A stretch of DNA of 64,000 nt from Streptomyces sp. ISL-10 (GTDB lineage: Bacteria > Actinomycetota > Actinomycetes > Streptomycetales > Streptomycetaceae). The translations under genes and the position numbers were made by a program. The stretch is taken from positions 248,001 to 312,000 of the forward strand of contig NZ_JAGGOJ010000011.1 of NCBI RefSeq assembly GCF_018614575.1, in the 5' to 3' direction. Every line of letters begins with the position of its first letter. The first letter of the stretch is position 1. Positions 38,990-48,948 of this stretch are shown here, in pieces. A model generated the notes under the pieces. It did not search any database, was not told where the DNA came from, and was given only the letters and a program-made list of their open reading frames with translations.

Positions 38990-40852
38990 ATGCAGGCCGG
39001 AGACGTCAAGTTGGGGAAGGTTTTCGCGAACGACCACCAGAGTGTGATCCCGATCTTCCAGAGACCCTATGTCTGGGACCGGGAGGACAACTGGGAACCC
39101 CTGTGGAAGGACGTCCGGACGGCCGCGGAGGAAGTGGAGGCCGAGGCAGAGACGCGGAGTGGCGCCGGGCAGTCAAAGCCGCGCACGTATTTCCTGGGCG
39201 CCGTAGTCGTACAAGAGCGGTATCGGCCGCCCCGGCGCCTTGGTTCGTCCCACATCATCGACGGTCAGCAGCGCATGACCACACTGCAGGTTCTCTTCGC
39301 CGCGGCTCGGGCTGTCGCCCACGACCTTGCTGCCGACAGCGTGGTCGGGCGTTTCACCAGTTTGCTGGAGAATCGGGCGGAGACGGTGCATGAGGCCTTC
39401 CCCGACGACCGCTACAAGGTCTGGCCACTCCCTCAGGACCGCGCGGCATTCCTCTGGGCTGTGCGCCGGAGCGACGACGGACGCACGGCGCCCCAGCCAG
39501 GTCACCGCCTGGTACGTGCCCGTACGTGGTTCGAGCAGGAGATCAGTGACTGGGCCAAGGCCGCGTCCAACCCCACCTAGCGCCTCGACGACCTGTACTA
39601 CACGCTTCAGGAGCGCATGCAGCTCGTCGAGATCGTCCTGGACACCGGCGACGACCCACAGGTGATCTTCGAGGCGCTGAACCACCGCGGCGTACGCCTT
39701 GACGCCGCCGACCTTGTGAAGAACCTCCTTTTCCAGACAGTGGAATCACAGGGGCAGCACCAACACTCCGAAGAGCTGTTGATGAACGCCTGGCTGCCGC
39801 TGGACGCCGAGCCCTGGCGCGGTCAGGTCACCACTGGGCGCATCAGACGTGCCCTGATCGACCTGCTCCTGGCTTATTGGCTGACCATTCAAAAGCGTCA
39901 AGACGTCCTGGTGGAGCATCTCTTCGCCGACTTCAAGAAGTGGCTTCCGGAAAGCGGCCGGCACGCTTCGGACGTGATCCGGAACATCAGGCACTACGCC
40001 GACACATACCAGCGGCTTCGGGAACTGCCGCTGACCGATCCCACCGGCCGATTGCTCGATCGCATGCAGACCATGACCACGACGCCGTGGCCGGTTCTGC
40101 TCTACCTGCACGCGACGGAGGAGGTACCGAGCGACCAACGAGCGATCGCGGCCCGCGCCATCGACTCTTTCCTCATGCGGCGAGCCGTGTGCCTGATGAC
40201 GACGAAGGACTACAACCGACTCTTCGTCCAGGTACTGGCCGACGCTCAGGAGAGCGATCCCGCCCGGGCCGGTTTCGCCGTCGCACGGAGCCTTGGGAAC
40301 CAAACGGCAGAGGCCCGGCTGTGGCCTGACGACCAAACGTTCCTTGATGCTCTGATCATGCCTGATCTTTACCGTCGGTCCTACCGGGCGCGGTTGAAGG
40401 CGTTGTTGGTCGGGCTTGAGAACCACCTGCGGACGCCGAAGACCGAGCTTGCGCCGGTACTTTCCAGCTCGGATTCCCGGCTGAACATCGAGCATGTCCT
40501 GCCGCAGAAGTGGGATACCCACTGGCCACTGACGGACGGTGACAGCGAGAAGGCCCTGGAGAAACGGCACGAGGTGGTTCATCAGCTCGGCAATCTCACC
40601 CTCACCACCACAAAGCTCAACCCGTCGTTGAGCAACCGGGAATGGCTCCGCAAGAAGGACGATCTGCGCGCTCACAGTCTTCTGCGGCTGACGACCTCCT
40701 CGATCCTCTCCGTGCCGGAGGGGCTCGGCGAGAAGTGGAGCACTGATCGTTGGGCCGCTCGCTGGGACGAGGACCGGATTCAGCTGCGTACCCTGTGGCT
40801 TGCCCGTATCGCCCTACAGGCGTGGCCGAAGCCCAAGGCCGACACCGGCTGA
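38990..40852 (+). pseudogene. GmrSD-type (DUF262 + DUF1524) restriction nuclease interrupted by an in-frame TAG
   Basis: From ATG 38990 (GGAGGGG ahead) to 40852 the frame would give 620 residues but contains one TAG at 39578-39580. Before it is the DUF262 domain: VIPIFQRPYVWDRED and IIDGQQRMTTLQVLFAA (nucleotide-binding ParB-like motif). After it are FEALNHRGVRLDAADLVKN and the DUF1524 HNH-type nuclease (NIEHVLPQKWD, HQLGNLTLTTTKLNPSLSN). Such proteins are type IV enzymes that restrict modified DNA. The frame is unbroken on both sides, so this is a single nonsense change (TAG could come from CAG), recent decay, or a sequencing error. Confidence 0.85.
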
Positions 40853-40941
40853 CTCGTCCAGAGGGGCGTGCGGGGGTGCAGGGTCCCACCGGCCAGGGCC
40901 TGCTCGCCGCGTGGTCACCTTCCCCTCGAGCGGCCAGGGTC

Positions 40942-40987
40942 CCTGCCTGAGCCGCCTCCAGCGGCATGGAGGCTCCACCCAGGCAGG
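40942..40987 (+). terminator. Nested hairpin after the GmrSD gene
   Basis: cctgcctg pairs with caggcagg on the outside and gcctcc with ggaggc on the inside. It closes the island transcript about 90 bases after its last stop codon. The rest of the 289-base gap shows nothing. Confidence 0.6.
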
Positions 40988-41141
40988 CGTGTAGGTGCGG
41001 CACCGCGGCCGCGCCACAGGTACGGCCATCACCGGCGCGGACCGCGTCGCCGCCCCGAGTGGCCGATGCCGGAAGGTGACGCGCGGCGGGGCGGTGTACG
41101 GATGGAGCGACCCTCATCCCGAGCGGGAAGGACCGCCCCCC

Positions 41142-41465
41142 ATGCCCATCGCAGTGAACAAGCTCACCGACCCCGCCGTACGCGCCTTCGTCGGTGCCCT
41201 CAACGCGCACGACCGCGAGAGCTTCCAGGCCGCCCTCGCGCCCGGTGCCACCATGTCCGACGACGGCAGCGAGCGGGACATCGGCGACTGGACCGAGCGC
41301 GAGATCTTCTCGTCGAACGGTCACATGGACGTCGAGAGGCAGACGGCCGACGGGCTCGGCCTCGTCGCCCGCTACCGCAACGACTCCTGGGGCGAGATGC
41401 GCACCGCGTGGCGGTTCACCGTGCAGGACGGCAAGATCGAGCGGTTCGAGACCGGCCAGGCCTGA
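41142..41465 (+). CDS. SnoaL-like/NTF2-fold small protein
   Basis: A 107-residue single-domain protein of the NTF2-like superfamily: VRAFVGALNAHDRESFQAALAP, SDDGSERDIGDWTEREIFS, then alternating strands ending AWRFTVQDGKIERFETGQA. This fold serves enzymes (SnoaL cyclases, ketosteroid isomerase) and binding proteins; the pocket residues do not point to one reaction. ATG 41142 follows a GGAAGGA ribosome site. It is monocistronic. Confidence 0.82.
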   Translation: MPIAVNKLTDPAVRAFVGALNAHDRESFQAALAPGATMSDDGSERDIGDWTEREIFSSNGHMDVERQTADGLGLVARYRNDSWGEMRTAWRFTVQDGKIERFETGQA

Positions 41466-41531
41466 TCCGGTGCCGGGCGGCGGGCCCGGCCACCGGCCAG
41501 GTGTGAGCCCGCACCGGGCGGCCGGCCCGGC

Positions 41532-42290
41532 TCAGCCGCGCCCGATGAACGGCATGTTCGTCGCCAGCACCGTCGCGAACTGGACGTTCGCCTCCAGCGG
41601 CAGTTCCGCCATGTGCCGTACGGTCCGTGCCACATCGGCCGCGTCCATCACCGGCTCGGCCGCCAGCTCGCCGTTCGCCTGGAGCACGCCCGACTGCATG
41701 GCCTGCGTCATCTCCGTCGCCGCGTTGCCGATGTCGATCTGGCCGCAGGCGATCGAGTACGGCCGCCCGTCCAGTGAGATCGACTTCGTCAGCCCGGTCA
41801 GCGCATGCTTCGTCGCCGTGTACGGCGCCGAGTGCGGGCGCGGCACATGCGCCGAGATCGAGCCGTTGTTGATGATGCGGCCGCCCTGCGGAGTCTGCTC
41901 CTTCATCTGATGGAACGCCGCCTGCGCGCACAGGAACGCGCCCGTCAGATTGACGTCCACCACCTTGGTCCACGCGGAGTGGGGCAGGTCCTCGAAGGGG
42001 ACGCCTCCGGGGCCGAAGGTGCCCGCGTTGTTGAACAACAGGTCCACCCGGCCGTAGTGCTCGCGGACCGTTGTGAACAGCGCGGCCACGGCGTCCGGGT
42101 CGGTCACGTCCGTCGGCACGCGCACCACGTCCGCGTCCGGTGCGGCAAGGGCCGCCGTCTCCTCCAGCGCCTCCGCGCGACGGCCGGCCAGCGCTACCGT
42201 CCATCCGGCGGCCGCCAACTCCAGTGCCACGCTGCGACCGATGCCCGAGCCCGCGCCCGTCACCACCGCGATCCTCCGTACAGCGTTCAT
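41532..42290 (-). CDS. SDR family oxidoreductase
   Basis: A 252-residue classical short-chain dehydrogenase. [15 protein letters not shown] (NAD(P) loop) with ALAGRR after strand 2, which favours [19 protein letters not shown], and the catalytic Ser/Tyr/Lys in NNGSIS and YTATKHAL. The C-terminal region ([20 protein letters not shown]) is typical of a subgroup often annotated as 3-oxoacyl-ACP reductase-like. The substrate is unknown. It stands alone on the minus strand. Confidence 0.9.
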   Translation of the reverse strand: MNAVRRIAVVTGAGSGIGRSVALELAAAGWTVALAGRRAEALEETAALAAPDADVVRVPTDVTDPDAVAALFTTVREHYGRVDLLFNNAGTFGPGGVPFEDLPHSAWTKVVDVNLTGAFLCAQAAFHQMKEQTPQGGRIINNGSISAHVPRPHSAPYTATKHALTGLTKSISLDGRPYSIACGQIDIGNAATEMTQAMQSGVLQANGELAAEPVMDAADVARTVRHMAELPLEANVQFATVLATNMPFIGRG

Positions 42291-42423
42291 GGGGCGCAGC
42301 GTACGCGCATGTCCCGTACACGGAACTCATCCGACCGCCACGCGGATGTTGTGTTCCCCGACAACGCTGATTCGTCACGGGCCACTCCAATGCGACTGAC
42401 AACAGCCGCAAGGGGAAGGCCAC

Positions 42424-42830
42424 ATGAATCGCGGGTCGCATCCTGACCACGCGCCGGGCTCAGAGCGGCGGCCGCACCGCCCCACCTGGGCCGCCGCACC
42501 TTCCTCACCGTCACTTCCGCGGCAGCCGCACTGGCTTTCAGCGTCGGCCTGCCCGGCACCGCGCACACCGCCGAGGGCGACGCCCGGAAGATCATCGTCG
42601 GACCCGTTCACCCTCGGCGTCGCCTCCGGTGACCCGAGCCCTCCTCCGTCGTGCTGTGGACGCGGCTCGCGCCCAGCCCGCACGAGCCCGGCAGCGGTCA
42701 GCCGCAGGCAGCGGCCCGCGCCGACTTCCGCTCGATGGACCGCGTCACCGTGCCCGGCGGCGCGATCACCACGTTCGGGTCGATCGTGACCGAGCCGGCA
42801 ACCCCGGCCTCCGACAGGCCTGACGCTCAT
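42424..42830 (+). pseudogene. Decayed PhoD-like alkaline phosphatase (5' part only)
   Basis: Pieces in three frames reconstruct the start of a PhoD-type phosphatase: a Tat-like signal (LGRRTFLTVTSAAAALAFSV), then DPFTLGVASGDPSP, then SVVLWTRLAPSPHEPG. At least two frameshifts separate them. The sequence fades at about 42830, whereas intact PhoD proteins have over 500 residues, so the catalytic domain is gone. Confidence 0.72.
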
Positions 42831-43259
42831 TCACCGGGGCCGCCGGGACAGTGGATGCCGATGCGGTTTCGTACCGCGTCGAGCGTTCGTATTACGGCGA
42901 GCCTGCCGTCCAGCGGCACCAGCGGCGATTCCCCCTCGCTCGCCCGCAGCGTCCGCATCACCTCCGCGGCTCGTGCTGCACCGCGTCACGGACCCCGTCC
43001 ACGTCCGGGTCGGCAGCGAGCGAGGCGCGCTCGCCCTACGCCCGGGGGATCGCGAACCGGTCGGCGAACGCCGTCGCGGCGATCCCACCGGCCGCCGGCA
43101 CACCCCACCGGACGGTCCCGCTCACGGCAAGCCGGCCCTGTGTCATGACGCACATTCCGCAGCACCGGCAGCGTCCCAGTGACGAAGTCCACGGTCCGTG
43201 GTCTCGCTCGAACGGACGGGCTGAGAGCATGGTCCGTTGAATCCAGGAACGGAGTGGTG
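42831..43259. other. Debris region, no gene recognised
   Basis: About 430 bases. Short minus-strand pieces such as ESPLVPLDGRLAVIRTLDAV could be relics of a coding gene, but no family was recognised and each piece is cut by stops. The exporter promoter should lie near 43200-43250. Confidence 0.4.
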
Positions 43260-44573
43260 ATGTCGGAGAGCGGTCAGAGCGAACAAGGACCCGTCCCTCG
43301 AACCGATCCGGCACCGTCTTCCCCAGCCACGCGGCCCCGTGCCGCCGCCGTCCCGGCCCGCCGGGCCGGACTCCTGATCACCCTCGTGCTCGGCGGGCTC
43401 ACCGCACTGCCGCCGCTGTCCATGGACATGTACCTCCCGGCGCTGCCCGAGGTCACCGACTCCCTGCACGCACCCGCGGCGACCGTGCAGCTCACCCTGA
43501 CCGCGTGCCTCGCCGGCATGGCGATGGGGCAGCTCGTCGTCGGCCCGATGAGCGACAAATGGGGACGCCGGCGTCCGCTGCTGATCGGCATGGTCGTGTA
43601 CGTCGTCGCCACCGCGATCTGCGCACTCGCCCCCACCACCGAACTCCTCATCGGCTTCCGGCTGCTGCAGGGTCTCGCCGGCGCCGCCGGCATCGTCATC
43701 GCCCGCGCCGTGGTCCGCGACCTCTACGACGGCATCGAGATGGCCCGGTTCTTCTCCACACTGATGCTGATCTCGGGGGCGGCGCCGATCATCGCACCGC
43801 TGATCGGCGGGCAGGTGCTGCGGCTGACCGACTGGCGCGGCATCTTCGTCGTGCTCGCCGCCGTCGGTCTGGTGCTCACCCTCGTCGCGATGAAGTGGCT
43901 GGGCGAGACGCTGCCCGTCGAACGGCGCCACGAGGGAGGGGTCGGCGAGGCGCTGCGCACCATGCGCGGACTGCTCGCCGACCGGGTCTTCACCGGCTAC
44001 ATGCTGACGGGCGGGCTCGCGTTCGCCGCTCTGTTCGCGTACATCTCGGCGTCCCCGTTTGTGATGCAGGAGATCTACGGGGCGTCGCCGCAGATGTTCA
44101 GCCTGCTGTTCGGCGTCAACGCGGTCGGCCTGATCGTGGCCGGTCAGATCAACGGCAAGGTGCTGGTCGGCCGGGTCCGTCTGGACAGGGTCGTCGCGGC
44201 GGCCCTCACGGTGATGACACTCGCGGCGACGGCGCTGCTGCTGATGACGGCGGGCGTTCTCGGCGAGACGGGGCTGGTCCCGGTCGCGACGGGCCTGTTC
44301 GTCCTCTCGGCGGCGATGGGTTTCGCGTCGCCGAACACCAACGCGCTGGCCCTGATGCGCACCCCGCACGCGGCGGGCTCCGCCTCCGCCCTCATCGGCA
44401 CGGCGTCGTTCCTCGTCGGCGCGGTGGCGTCCCCCCTGGTCGGCATCGCGGGCGAGGCGACGGCGGTCCCGATGGCCGTGGTCCAGCTGTGCTGCGGCCT
44501 GGCGGCGATGGCCTGCTTCGTGGGTCTGTGCCGCCCGTGGCAGCGGGAGACGTCCGAGTCGTCCGGCGTGTGA
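43260..44573 (+). CDS. MFS drug exporter, Bcr/CflA family
   Basis: A 437-residue, 12-TM transporter. After a ~40-residue polar N-terminus, LLITLVLGGLTALPPLSMDMYLPALPE is the signature TM1 of the Bcr/CflA (DHA1) family. GPMSDKWGRRRPLLIG is motif A, and GAAGIVIARAVVRDLYDG is the conserved TM5 region. Known members export bicyclomycin, chloramphenicol, sulphonamides or cysteine by proton antiport. The start was placed at ATG 43260, where GGAGTGG precedes; a start at 43179 would add 27 residues without family support. It is monocistronic. Confidence 0.9.
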   Translation: MSESGQSEQGPVPRTDPAPSSPATRPRAAAVPARRAGLLITLVLGGLTALPPLSMDMYLPALPEVTDSLHAPAATVQLTLTACLAGMAMGQLVVGPMSDKWGRRRPLLIGMVVYVVATAICALAPTTELLIGFRLLQGLAGAAGIVIARAVVRDLYDGIEMARFFSTLMLISGAAPIIAPLIGGQVLRLTDWRGIFVVLAAVGLVLTLVAMKWLGETLPVERRHEGGVGEALRTMRGLLADRVFTGYMLTGGLAFAALFAYISASPFVMQEIYGASPQMFSLLFGVNAVGLIVAGQINGKVLVGRVRLDRVVAAALTVMTLAATALLLMTAGVLGETGLVPVATGLFVLSAAMGFASPNTNALALMRTPHAAGSASALIGTASFLVGAVASPLVGIAGEATAVPMAVVQLCCGLAAMACFVGLCRPWQRETSESSGV

Positions 44574-44669
44574 GCCCCGCGGGCACGACGTACGCGCCGG
44601 GACGGCCTGCGAGCCCCGCGGACACAACCTGTGCCCCGCCCGGGATAGGTGTGCGGTGGTGAGCCGGCC

Positions 44670-46037
44670 CTACCTCCCGCCGGAATCCGGCCGCCGGGGG
44701 CTGCCCATCAGATGGCGCCGGTCCTGCGGGTCCGTCCAGGTGAACAGGCCCACGTCCGCGACCTCTGCCTCCGGCACGCGCACATGCGCGGGCAGTGGCT
44801 CCGGTTCGGCGGCGGCCAGGTCGAGCGTCAGCGGTGTGCCGGTGCCGGCGAGCGCGCCGGTCGTCCCGTAGGCGACGCCCGCGTCCGTCACCGCCGTCAG
44901 CGTCAGCGACGTCGTGCCGTCCTCCCGCTCGTGGCAGCGGCCCCTGCCGAGCGTCAGGTCGAACGCCAGGTTTCCCGCGACGAGATGCCCGCCCGCGGAC
45001 GAGCGCACCGCCTGTGGATACGTGCCCGGTTCGATCTCCGGCTTGTGGCAGCGCACGGAGACCAGGGCCCTGCCGGTCCTCGACTCGTGCACCGACCAGA
45101 TGTCGTGCGTGGTCGAACCCTTGCCGCCCTTCGCGACCCGCCAGCGGGCCAGCACATAGCCGTCGACGACCGAGGTCGGGACGCCGGAGTCGCGGTCGGC
45201 GCCGGCCGGGGCCACCTTCCTGCTCGCCCAGCCACCCCGCACCCAGAAGCCCGTACTGCCGCTGACCAGCAGACCCTTGCCGGTCACCCCGCGCACCTCG
45301 GTCAGCCGCCGGCAGCCCGCGCAGTCCTTGGGGGGACGCAGGTCGTTCCCCTTGACGGTGGAGACCGCGCCCGTGACCGGGTCGACGACGGCGTTCGCGG
45401 TGCCACCGTCGGTGATCAGGACACCGGGACCGGTGCCCGAGACGGACGGCGCGGCGGGCCACGGCACCTCGGCCCGGCGGCGCGAGCCGTCGGTCGCCGC
45501 GTACATGTCGAGCACGACGGCCGTGTCCACCGCCTCGGGGCCGGGGGTTCCCGTGCCGGCGCCCTGGTGCGTGTCCGTCGTCCCCTTTCCGAACGTCCAG
45601 ACGACGAAGTGGTCCAGGCCGTCCTTGGTGACGGTCAGCAGGTGCGGCGGGCTGTCGGCGGAGCCCCGCGGGCTCCACGCCGGACCGGCCCAGCCCCGTT
45701 CGCCGGTCGTCGCGTCCAGCGTCCGCAGCCGGTACCGTCCCTCGCCGAGCGCCTCCAGATAGGCGACCAGGCCCAGGTCGCGGGCGACCGCGTAGCCGGC
45801 CGAGACGCCGGAGACCTCCCAGCCGCGGTCGGTGTCGTACGCCGCCGGCACGGCCGGACGGCCCGGCGACCCGGTGTCCCGGCGGGCCGAGGCGGACGGC
45901 TTCGTGCCACCGGATTCCTCGGCCTTGCCGCCGCCGTCACCGGTGTCCGCGCCGCCGTCGCACATGGACACAAGGAGCAGCAGGGCGAGCACGGTCACAC
46001 CGGCCACCAGGGCCAGGCGCACCACGCGCTGTCTCAT
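44670..46037 (-). CDS. Membrane-anchored PQQ-like propeller protein
   Basis: A 455-residue protein with an N-terminal anchor (VVRLALVAGVTVLALLLLVSM; the following Cys does not fit a lipobox) and a Gly/Ser/Thr linker. The extracytoplasmic domain has PQQ-type repeats: RTLDATTGERGWAGPAWSPRG, NAVVDPVTGAVSTVKGN, ESRTGRALVSVRCHKPE and GVAYGTTGALAG. Two Cys pairs (DCAGC and RC...RC) may be disulfides. Similar Streptomyces proteins are of unknown function, often near kinases. Start chosen at 46037, after a GGGGGA site. A single gene, convergent with the Bcr-type exporter. Confidence 0.78.
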   Translation of the reverse strand: MRQRVVRLALVAGVTVLALLLLVSMCDGGADTGDGGGKAEESGGTKPSASARRDTGSPGRPAVPAAYDTDRGWEVSGVSAGYAVARDLGLVAYLEALGEGRYRLRTLDATTGERGWAGPAWSPRGSADSPPHLLTVTKDGLDHFVVWTFGKGTTDTHQGAGTGTPGPEAVDTAVVLDMYAATDGSRRRAEVPWPAAPSVSGTGPGVLITDGGTANAVVDPVTGAVSTVKGNDLRPPKDCAGCRRLTEVRGVTGKGLLVSGSTGFWVRGGWASRKVAPAGADRDSGVPTSVVDGYVLARWRVAKGGKGSTTHDIWSVHESRTGRALVSVRCHKPEIEPGTYPQAVRSSAGGHLVAGNLAFDLTLGRGRCHEREDGTTSLTLTAVTDAGVAYGTTGALAGTGTPLTLDLAAAEPEPLPAHVRVPEAEVADVGLFTWTDPQDRRHLMGSPRRPDSGGR

Positions 46038-46208
46038 GCTTCCCCCCGGCGTGAGCCGTGCGGCACCACGGTGCGTGTGCGGCATGGGGCGTCAGCGTAG
46101 CAACAGGCCCCGTGGGTCGGGCAGTTGGTCGTACCGTCCGCACGACTTGCCGCCGGGGCCGCTTGCGCGCCCCGCTGCCACCGGGCCGGACGTGCCTAGA
46201 ATCTCTTG

Positions 46209-47201
46209 GTGAACGCCTCCGCCCCCACCGCCGAGACCCTGCGCGGCGCCCTCGCCGGGCTGCTGGACGGACTGCCGCCCAGCCAGGCCGCACAGGCCGT
46301 CGAGCGGCTGATCGCCAAGTACCGGGGCACCACCCCGACCGATGCCCCCGTGCTCCGCGACCGCTCCGACGTCGCCGCCTACGCCGCGTACCGGATGCCC
46401 GCGACCTTCGAGGCCGTACGGTCCGCGCTCGCGGCGCTGCGCGAGGCGGCGCCCTCGTGGACCCCGGCCACGCACACCGACATCGGCGGCGGCACGGGAG
46501 CGGCGAGCTGGGCGGTGGCCGACGCCTGGGAGGAGTCCGCGCCCAGGACGACGGTCCTCGACTGGGCCGGGCCCGCGCTGGATCTGGGCCGCGACCTGGC
46601 GCTCGCGTCATCGATGCCGTCGCTGCGGGCCGCGCGCTGGGAGCGGGCGCGTATCAGCTCGGCGCTCCGGATCGGGAGCCCAGATCTCGTGACGGTGTCG
46701 TACGTGCTCAAGGAGCTCTCCGAGGCCGATCGCGCCGCCGTCGTCGCCGAGGCGGCCCGCGCCGCGCAGGCCGTCGTGATCGTCGAGCCCGGCACCCCCG
46801 ACGGATACGAGCGGATCATCGCGGCCCGCGACGCGCTCATCGCCGCCGGCCTGACGGTCGCAGCGCCCTGCCCCCACAGCGCCGCCTGCCCCATCGAGCC
46901 CGGCTCCGACTGGTGCCACTTCTCGGCCCGCGTCTCCCGGTCGTCCCTGCACCGGCAGGTCAAGGGCGGCTCGCTGGCGTACGAGGACGAGAAGTTCAGC
47001 TACGTCGCGGGCGTACGCTTCCCCGCCGAGCCGGCGGACGCCCGGGTGACGCGCAAGCCGCAGATCCGCAAGGGCCTGGTCCTGCTCGACCTGTGCACGG
47101 CGGCGGACGGGCTGTCCCGCGAGACCGTGACCAAGCGGCACGGCGACCGGTACCGCGCGGCCCGGGACGCGACGTGGGGCGACGACTGGCCGCGCCCCTG
47201 A
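46209..47201 (+). CDS. Rsm22-like small ribosomal subunit methyltransferase
   Basis: A 330-residue member of the Rsm22 family. The SAM-binding motif is TDIGGGTGAASWAVAD, followed by the family block VVIVEPGTPDGYERI, and the cysteine-rich signature PCPHSAACPI..GSDWCHFSAR that holds an iron-sulfur or zinc site in mitochondrial homologues. The end VTKRHGDRYRAARDATWGD is conserved in actinobacteria. It is thought to assist ribosome small subunit assembly or rRNA methylation. Start GTG 46209 (TTG 46206 is also possible), with no strong ribosome site. Confidence 0.88.
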   Translation: MNASAPTAETLRGALAGLLDGLPPSQAAQAVERLIAKYRGTTPTDAPVLRDRSDVAAYAAYRMPATFEAVRSALAALREAAPSWTPATHTDIGGGTGAASWAVADAWEESAPRTTVLDWAGPALDLGRDLALASSMPSLRAARWERARISSALRIGSPDLVTVSYVLKELSEADRAAVVAEAARAAQAVVIVEPGTPDGYERIIAARDALIAAGLTVAAPCPHSAACPIEPGSDWCHFSARVSRSSLHRQVKGGSLAYEDEKFSYVAGVRFPAEPADARVTRKPQIRKGLVLLDLCTAADGLSRETVTKRHGDRYRAARDATWGDDWPRP

Positions 47202-47252
47202 GCCGTCCGCCTCCTCGTCGGCGGGTGCCGCCGCCCGTCGGGTACGGGCAGC

Positions 47253-47264
47253 CGAGACGTCTCG
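47253..47264. promoter_or_regulatory. Palindrome before the TetR gene
   Basis: CGAGACGTCTCG, a perfect 12-bp palindrome 26 bases before the TetR ATG, is well placed for autoregulation. It shares the CGAGAC half-site with the operator at 61422-61440. Confidence 0.5.
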
Positions 47265-47289
47265 TCTCCCCGGTTGGTAACTTGGGCGC

Positions 47290-47907
47290 ATGACGAAGGC
47301 CAAGGCACCCGACTCCTCCCGCCGCAGCGAGCGGTCCCGCCGCGCGATCTACGAGGCCGCACTCGCCCTCGTCGGCGAGGTGGGATACGGCAGGACCACC
47401 ATCGAGGGCATCGCCGCCCGCGCGGGCGTCGGCAAGCAGACCATCTACCGCTGGTGGCCCTCCAAGGCCGCCGTCCTGCTGGAGGCCTTCCTCGACCTGG
47501 CCGAGCAGGCCGCCGAGGAAGCGGGCACGGGGGAGTACGAGATCCCCGACACCGGCGACCTCCAGGCCGACCTGCGGATGGTGCTGCGCGCCACCGTGGA
47601 CGAGATGAACAGCCCCGCCTACGACGCCCCCGCTCGCGCCCTCGCCGCCGAAGGCTTGGTGAACGCCGAGGTCGGCGCCCAGTTCGTGGAGAAGCTGCTC
47701 GAACCGCAGCTCCAGCTCTACGTCACCCGGCTGCGCTCCGCCCAGGATGCGGGTCAGGTGCGCGCGGGCATCGACCTGCGGATCGCGCTGGAGCTGTTCA
47801 CCGGCCCCCTCGCGCACCGCTGGCTGCTCCGCACCCTGCCGCTCACCCACGACTACGCGGACGCCGTCGTCGACTACGCCGTCAACGGCCTCGCGCCCCG
47901 CCCCTGA
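47290..47907 (+). CDS. TetR family transcriptional regulator
   Basis: A 205-residue regulator. The HTH is at residues about 25-60: ALVGEVGYGRTTIEGIAARAGVGKQTIYRWWPSKAA, highly typical of TetR/AcrR. The ligand domain contains MNSPAYDAPARALAAEGLVN and FTGPLAHRWLLRTLPL, as in the TetR_C_16-like group. It lies alone downstream of the Rsm22 gene, on the same strand, with a likely autoregulatory palindrome upstream; the target gene is not adjacent. Confidence 0.93.
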   Translation: MTKAKAPDSSRRSERSRRAIYEAALALVGEVGYGRTTIEGIAARAGVGKQTIYRWWPSKAAVLLEAFLDLAEQAAEEAGTGEYEIPDTGDLQADLRMVLRATVDEMNSPAYDAPARALAAEGLVNAEVGAQFVEKLLEPQLQLYVTRLRSAQDAGQVRAGIDLRIALELFTGPLAHRWLLRTLPLTHDYADAVVDYAVNGLAPRP

Positions 47908-48145
47908 GCCGGCCGCGCCGCCCGTCCGGCCTTCTCCGGCCGCGCCGCCCGTCAGTCCGGGGACCCCTGGGCGGCCGCGCCTGCCGGCCCCTGAGCCGCC
48001 GTGCGCCGGGCCTGCCGCGGCGCGCCCCGCGCGCGCCGGGAACACATGAGCCGGTACCCCGGTTGGGAACTGTGGCCACCGGCAGCGCAGGATGGTGGGA
48101 CCATGGCAGTGTCCGCATGGGGCGAGCGCAGGTGTGAGGGGATAG

Positions 48146-48916
48146 ATGGGCGACGGTATCGGCCGCTTCCGCGGCACGGAGGGCAGGACGTCCGGGGAGA
48201 GCAGGCTGGCCCAGTGGCTGCGCCGCCGCACCGGGAACACCGAGGCGGAGGACTCGCAGCGCGAGGCCCTGCTCCTGGCCACCGCTGCTGCCGGACTGCC
48301 GCTCGCGCCCGCCGCGTATCCCGTCGGCCCCAGCTGTTCCTGCGAGCGCATCGGCTGTCCCATCCCGGCCACCCACCCCGTCTCGTTCGCCTGGCAGACG
48401 CAGTCCACGACGGACAGGGCACAGATCGAACGCTGGGCCCGCAACCAGCCCGAGGCCAACTTCATCACCGCGACCGGCATGGTCAACGACGTCCTGGACG
48501 TTCCGTTGGATGCCGGTCGCAGTGCTCTGGAGCGACTGCTGGCACAGGGCATCGACGTCGGTCCCGTGGCCGAGGCCGGCGGCGTCGGCGACCGGGGGCG
48601 GATGCTGTTCTTCACGGCGACCCGCGGCACGCCCGAGGACGAGGACGAGTGGTGGCCCTGCGAGCTGGACTGCCACCCCGAGACGATGGACGAGCACCCG
48701 GGTCTGCGCTGGCACTGCCGGGGCAGCTATGTGCTGGTGCCGCCGGCCCGGCTGCCGGGCGAGGCCGAAGTGGTCTGGGTGCGTGGTGTGGAGCATCCGC
48801 TGCCGGACCCGCTGACCCTGCTGGAGACGCTGACGGACGCGTGCGCGCGCTATGCGGCGGGCGAGGCCGAGTACGCCGGCCACCACGAGGCGGCCTGGCC
48901 GCTCGGCCGCCGCTGA
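48146..48916 (+). CDS. Bifunctional primase/polymerase (prim-pol) domain protein
   Basis: A 256-residue protein of the group annotated as prim-pol domain in Streptomyces chromosomes. The conserved parts are PLAPAAYPVGPSCSCERIG with CPIPATHPVSFAWQ (the Cys-rich turn and xHP motif), ERWARNQPEANFITATG, VLDVPLDAGRSALERL and LRWHCRGSYVLVPPARLP. It lacks a helicase part, and the catalytic Asp pair of active prim-pols (DxD) is replaced by DVPLD, so polymerase activity is doubtful. The gene begins at ATG 48146 after AGGGGAT and stands alone. Confidence 0.78.
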   Translation: MGDGIGRFRGTEGRTSGESRLAQWLRRRTGNTEAEDSQREALLLATAAAGLPLAPAAYPVGPSCSCERIGCPIPATHPVSFAWQTQSTTDRAQIERWARNQPEANFITATGMVNDVLDVPLDAGRSALERLLAQGIDVGPVAEAGGVGDRGRMLFFTATRGTPEDEDEWWPCELDCHPETMDEHPGLRWHCRGSYVLVPPARLPGEAEVVWVRGVEHPLPDPLTLLETLTDACARYAAGEAEYAGHHEAAWPLGRR

Positions 48917-48948
48917 CCGCGCGGGGACACCAAGGCCTCGGCGCGGGG

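Noticed and set aside
39578..39580. TAG in the GmrSD gene as a pyrrolysine or programmed readthrough codon
   Set aside because: No pyrrolysine genes or readthrough context are visible, and these nucleases have no known requirement for it; a nonsense mutation is simpler.
43000..43130. Possible small gene on the minus strand reading AFADRFAIPRA
   Set aside because: It is interrupted by stops, has no start or ribosome site and no recognisable family.
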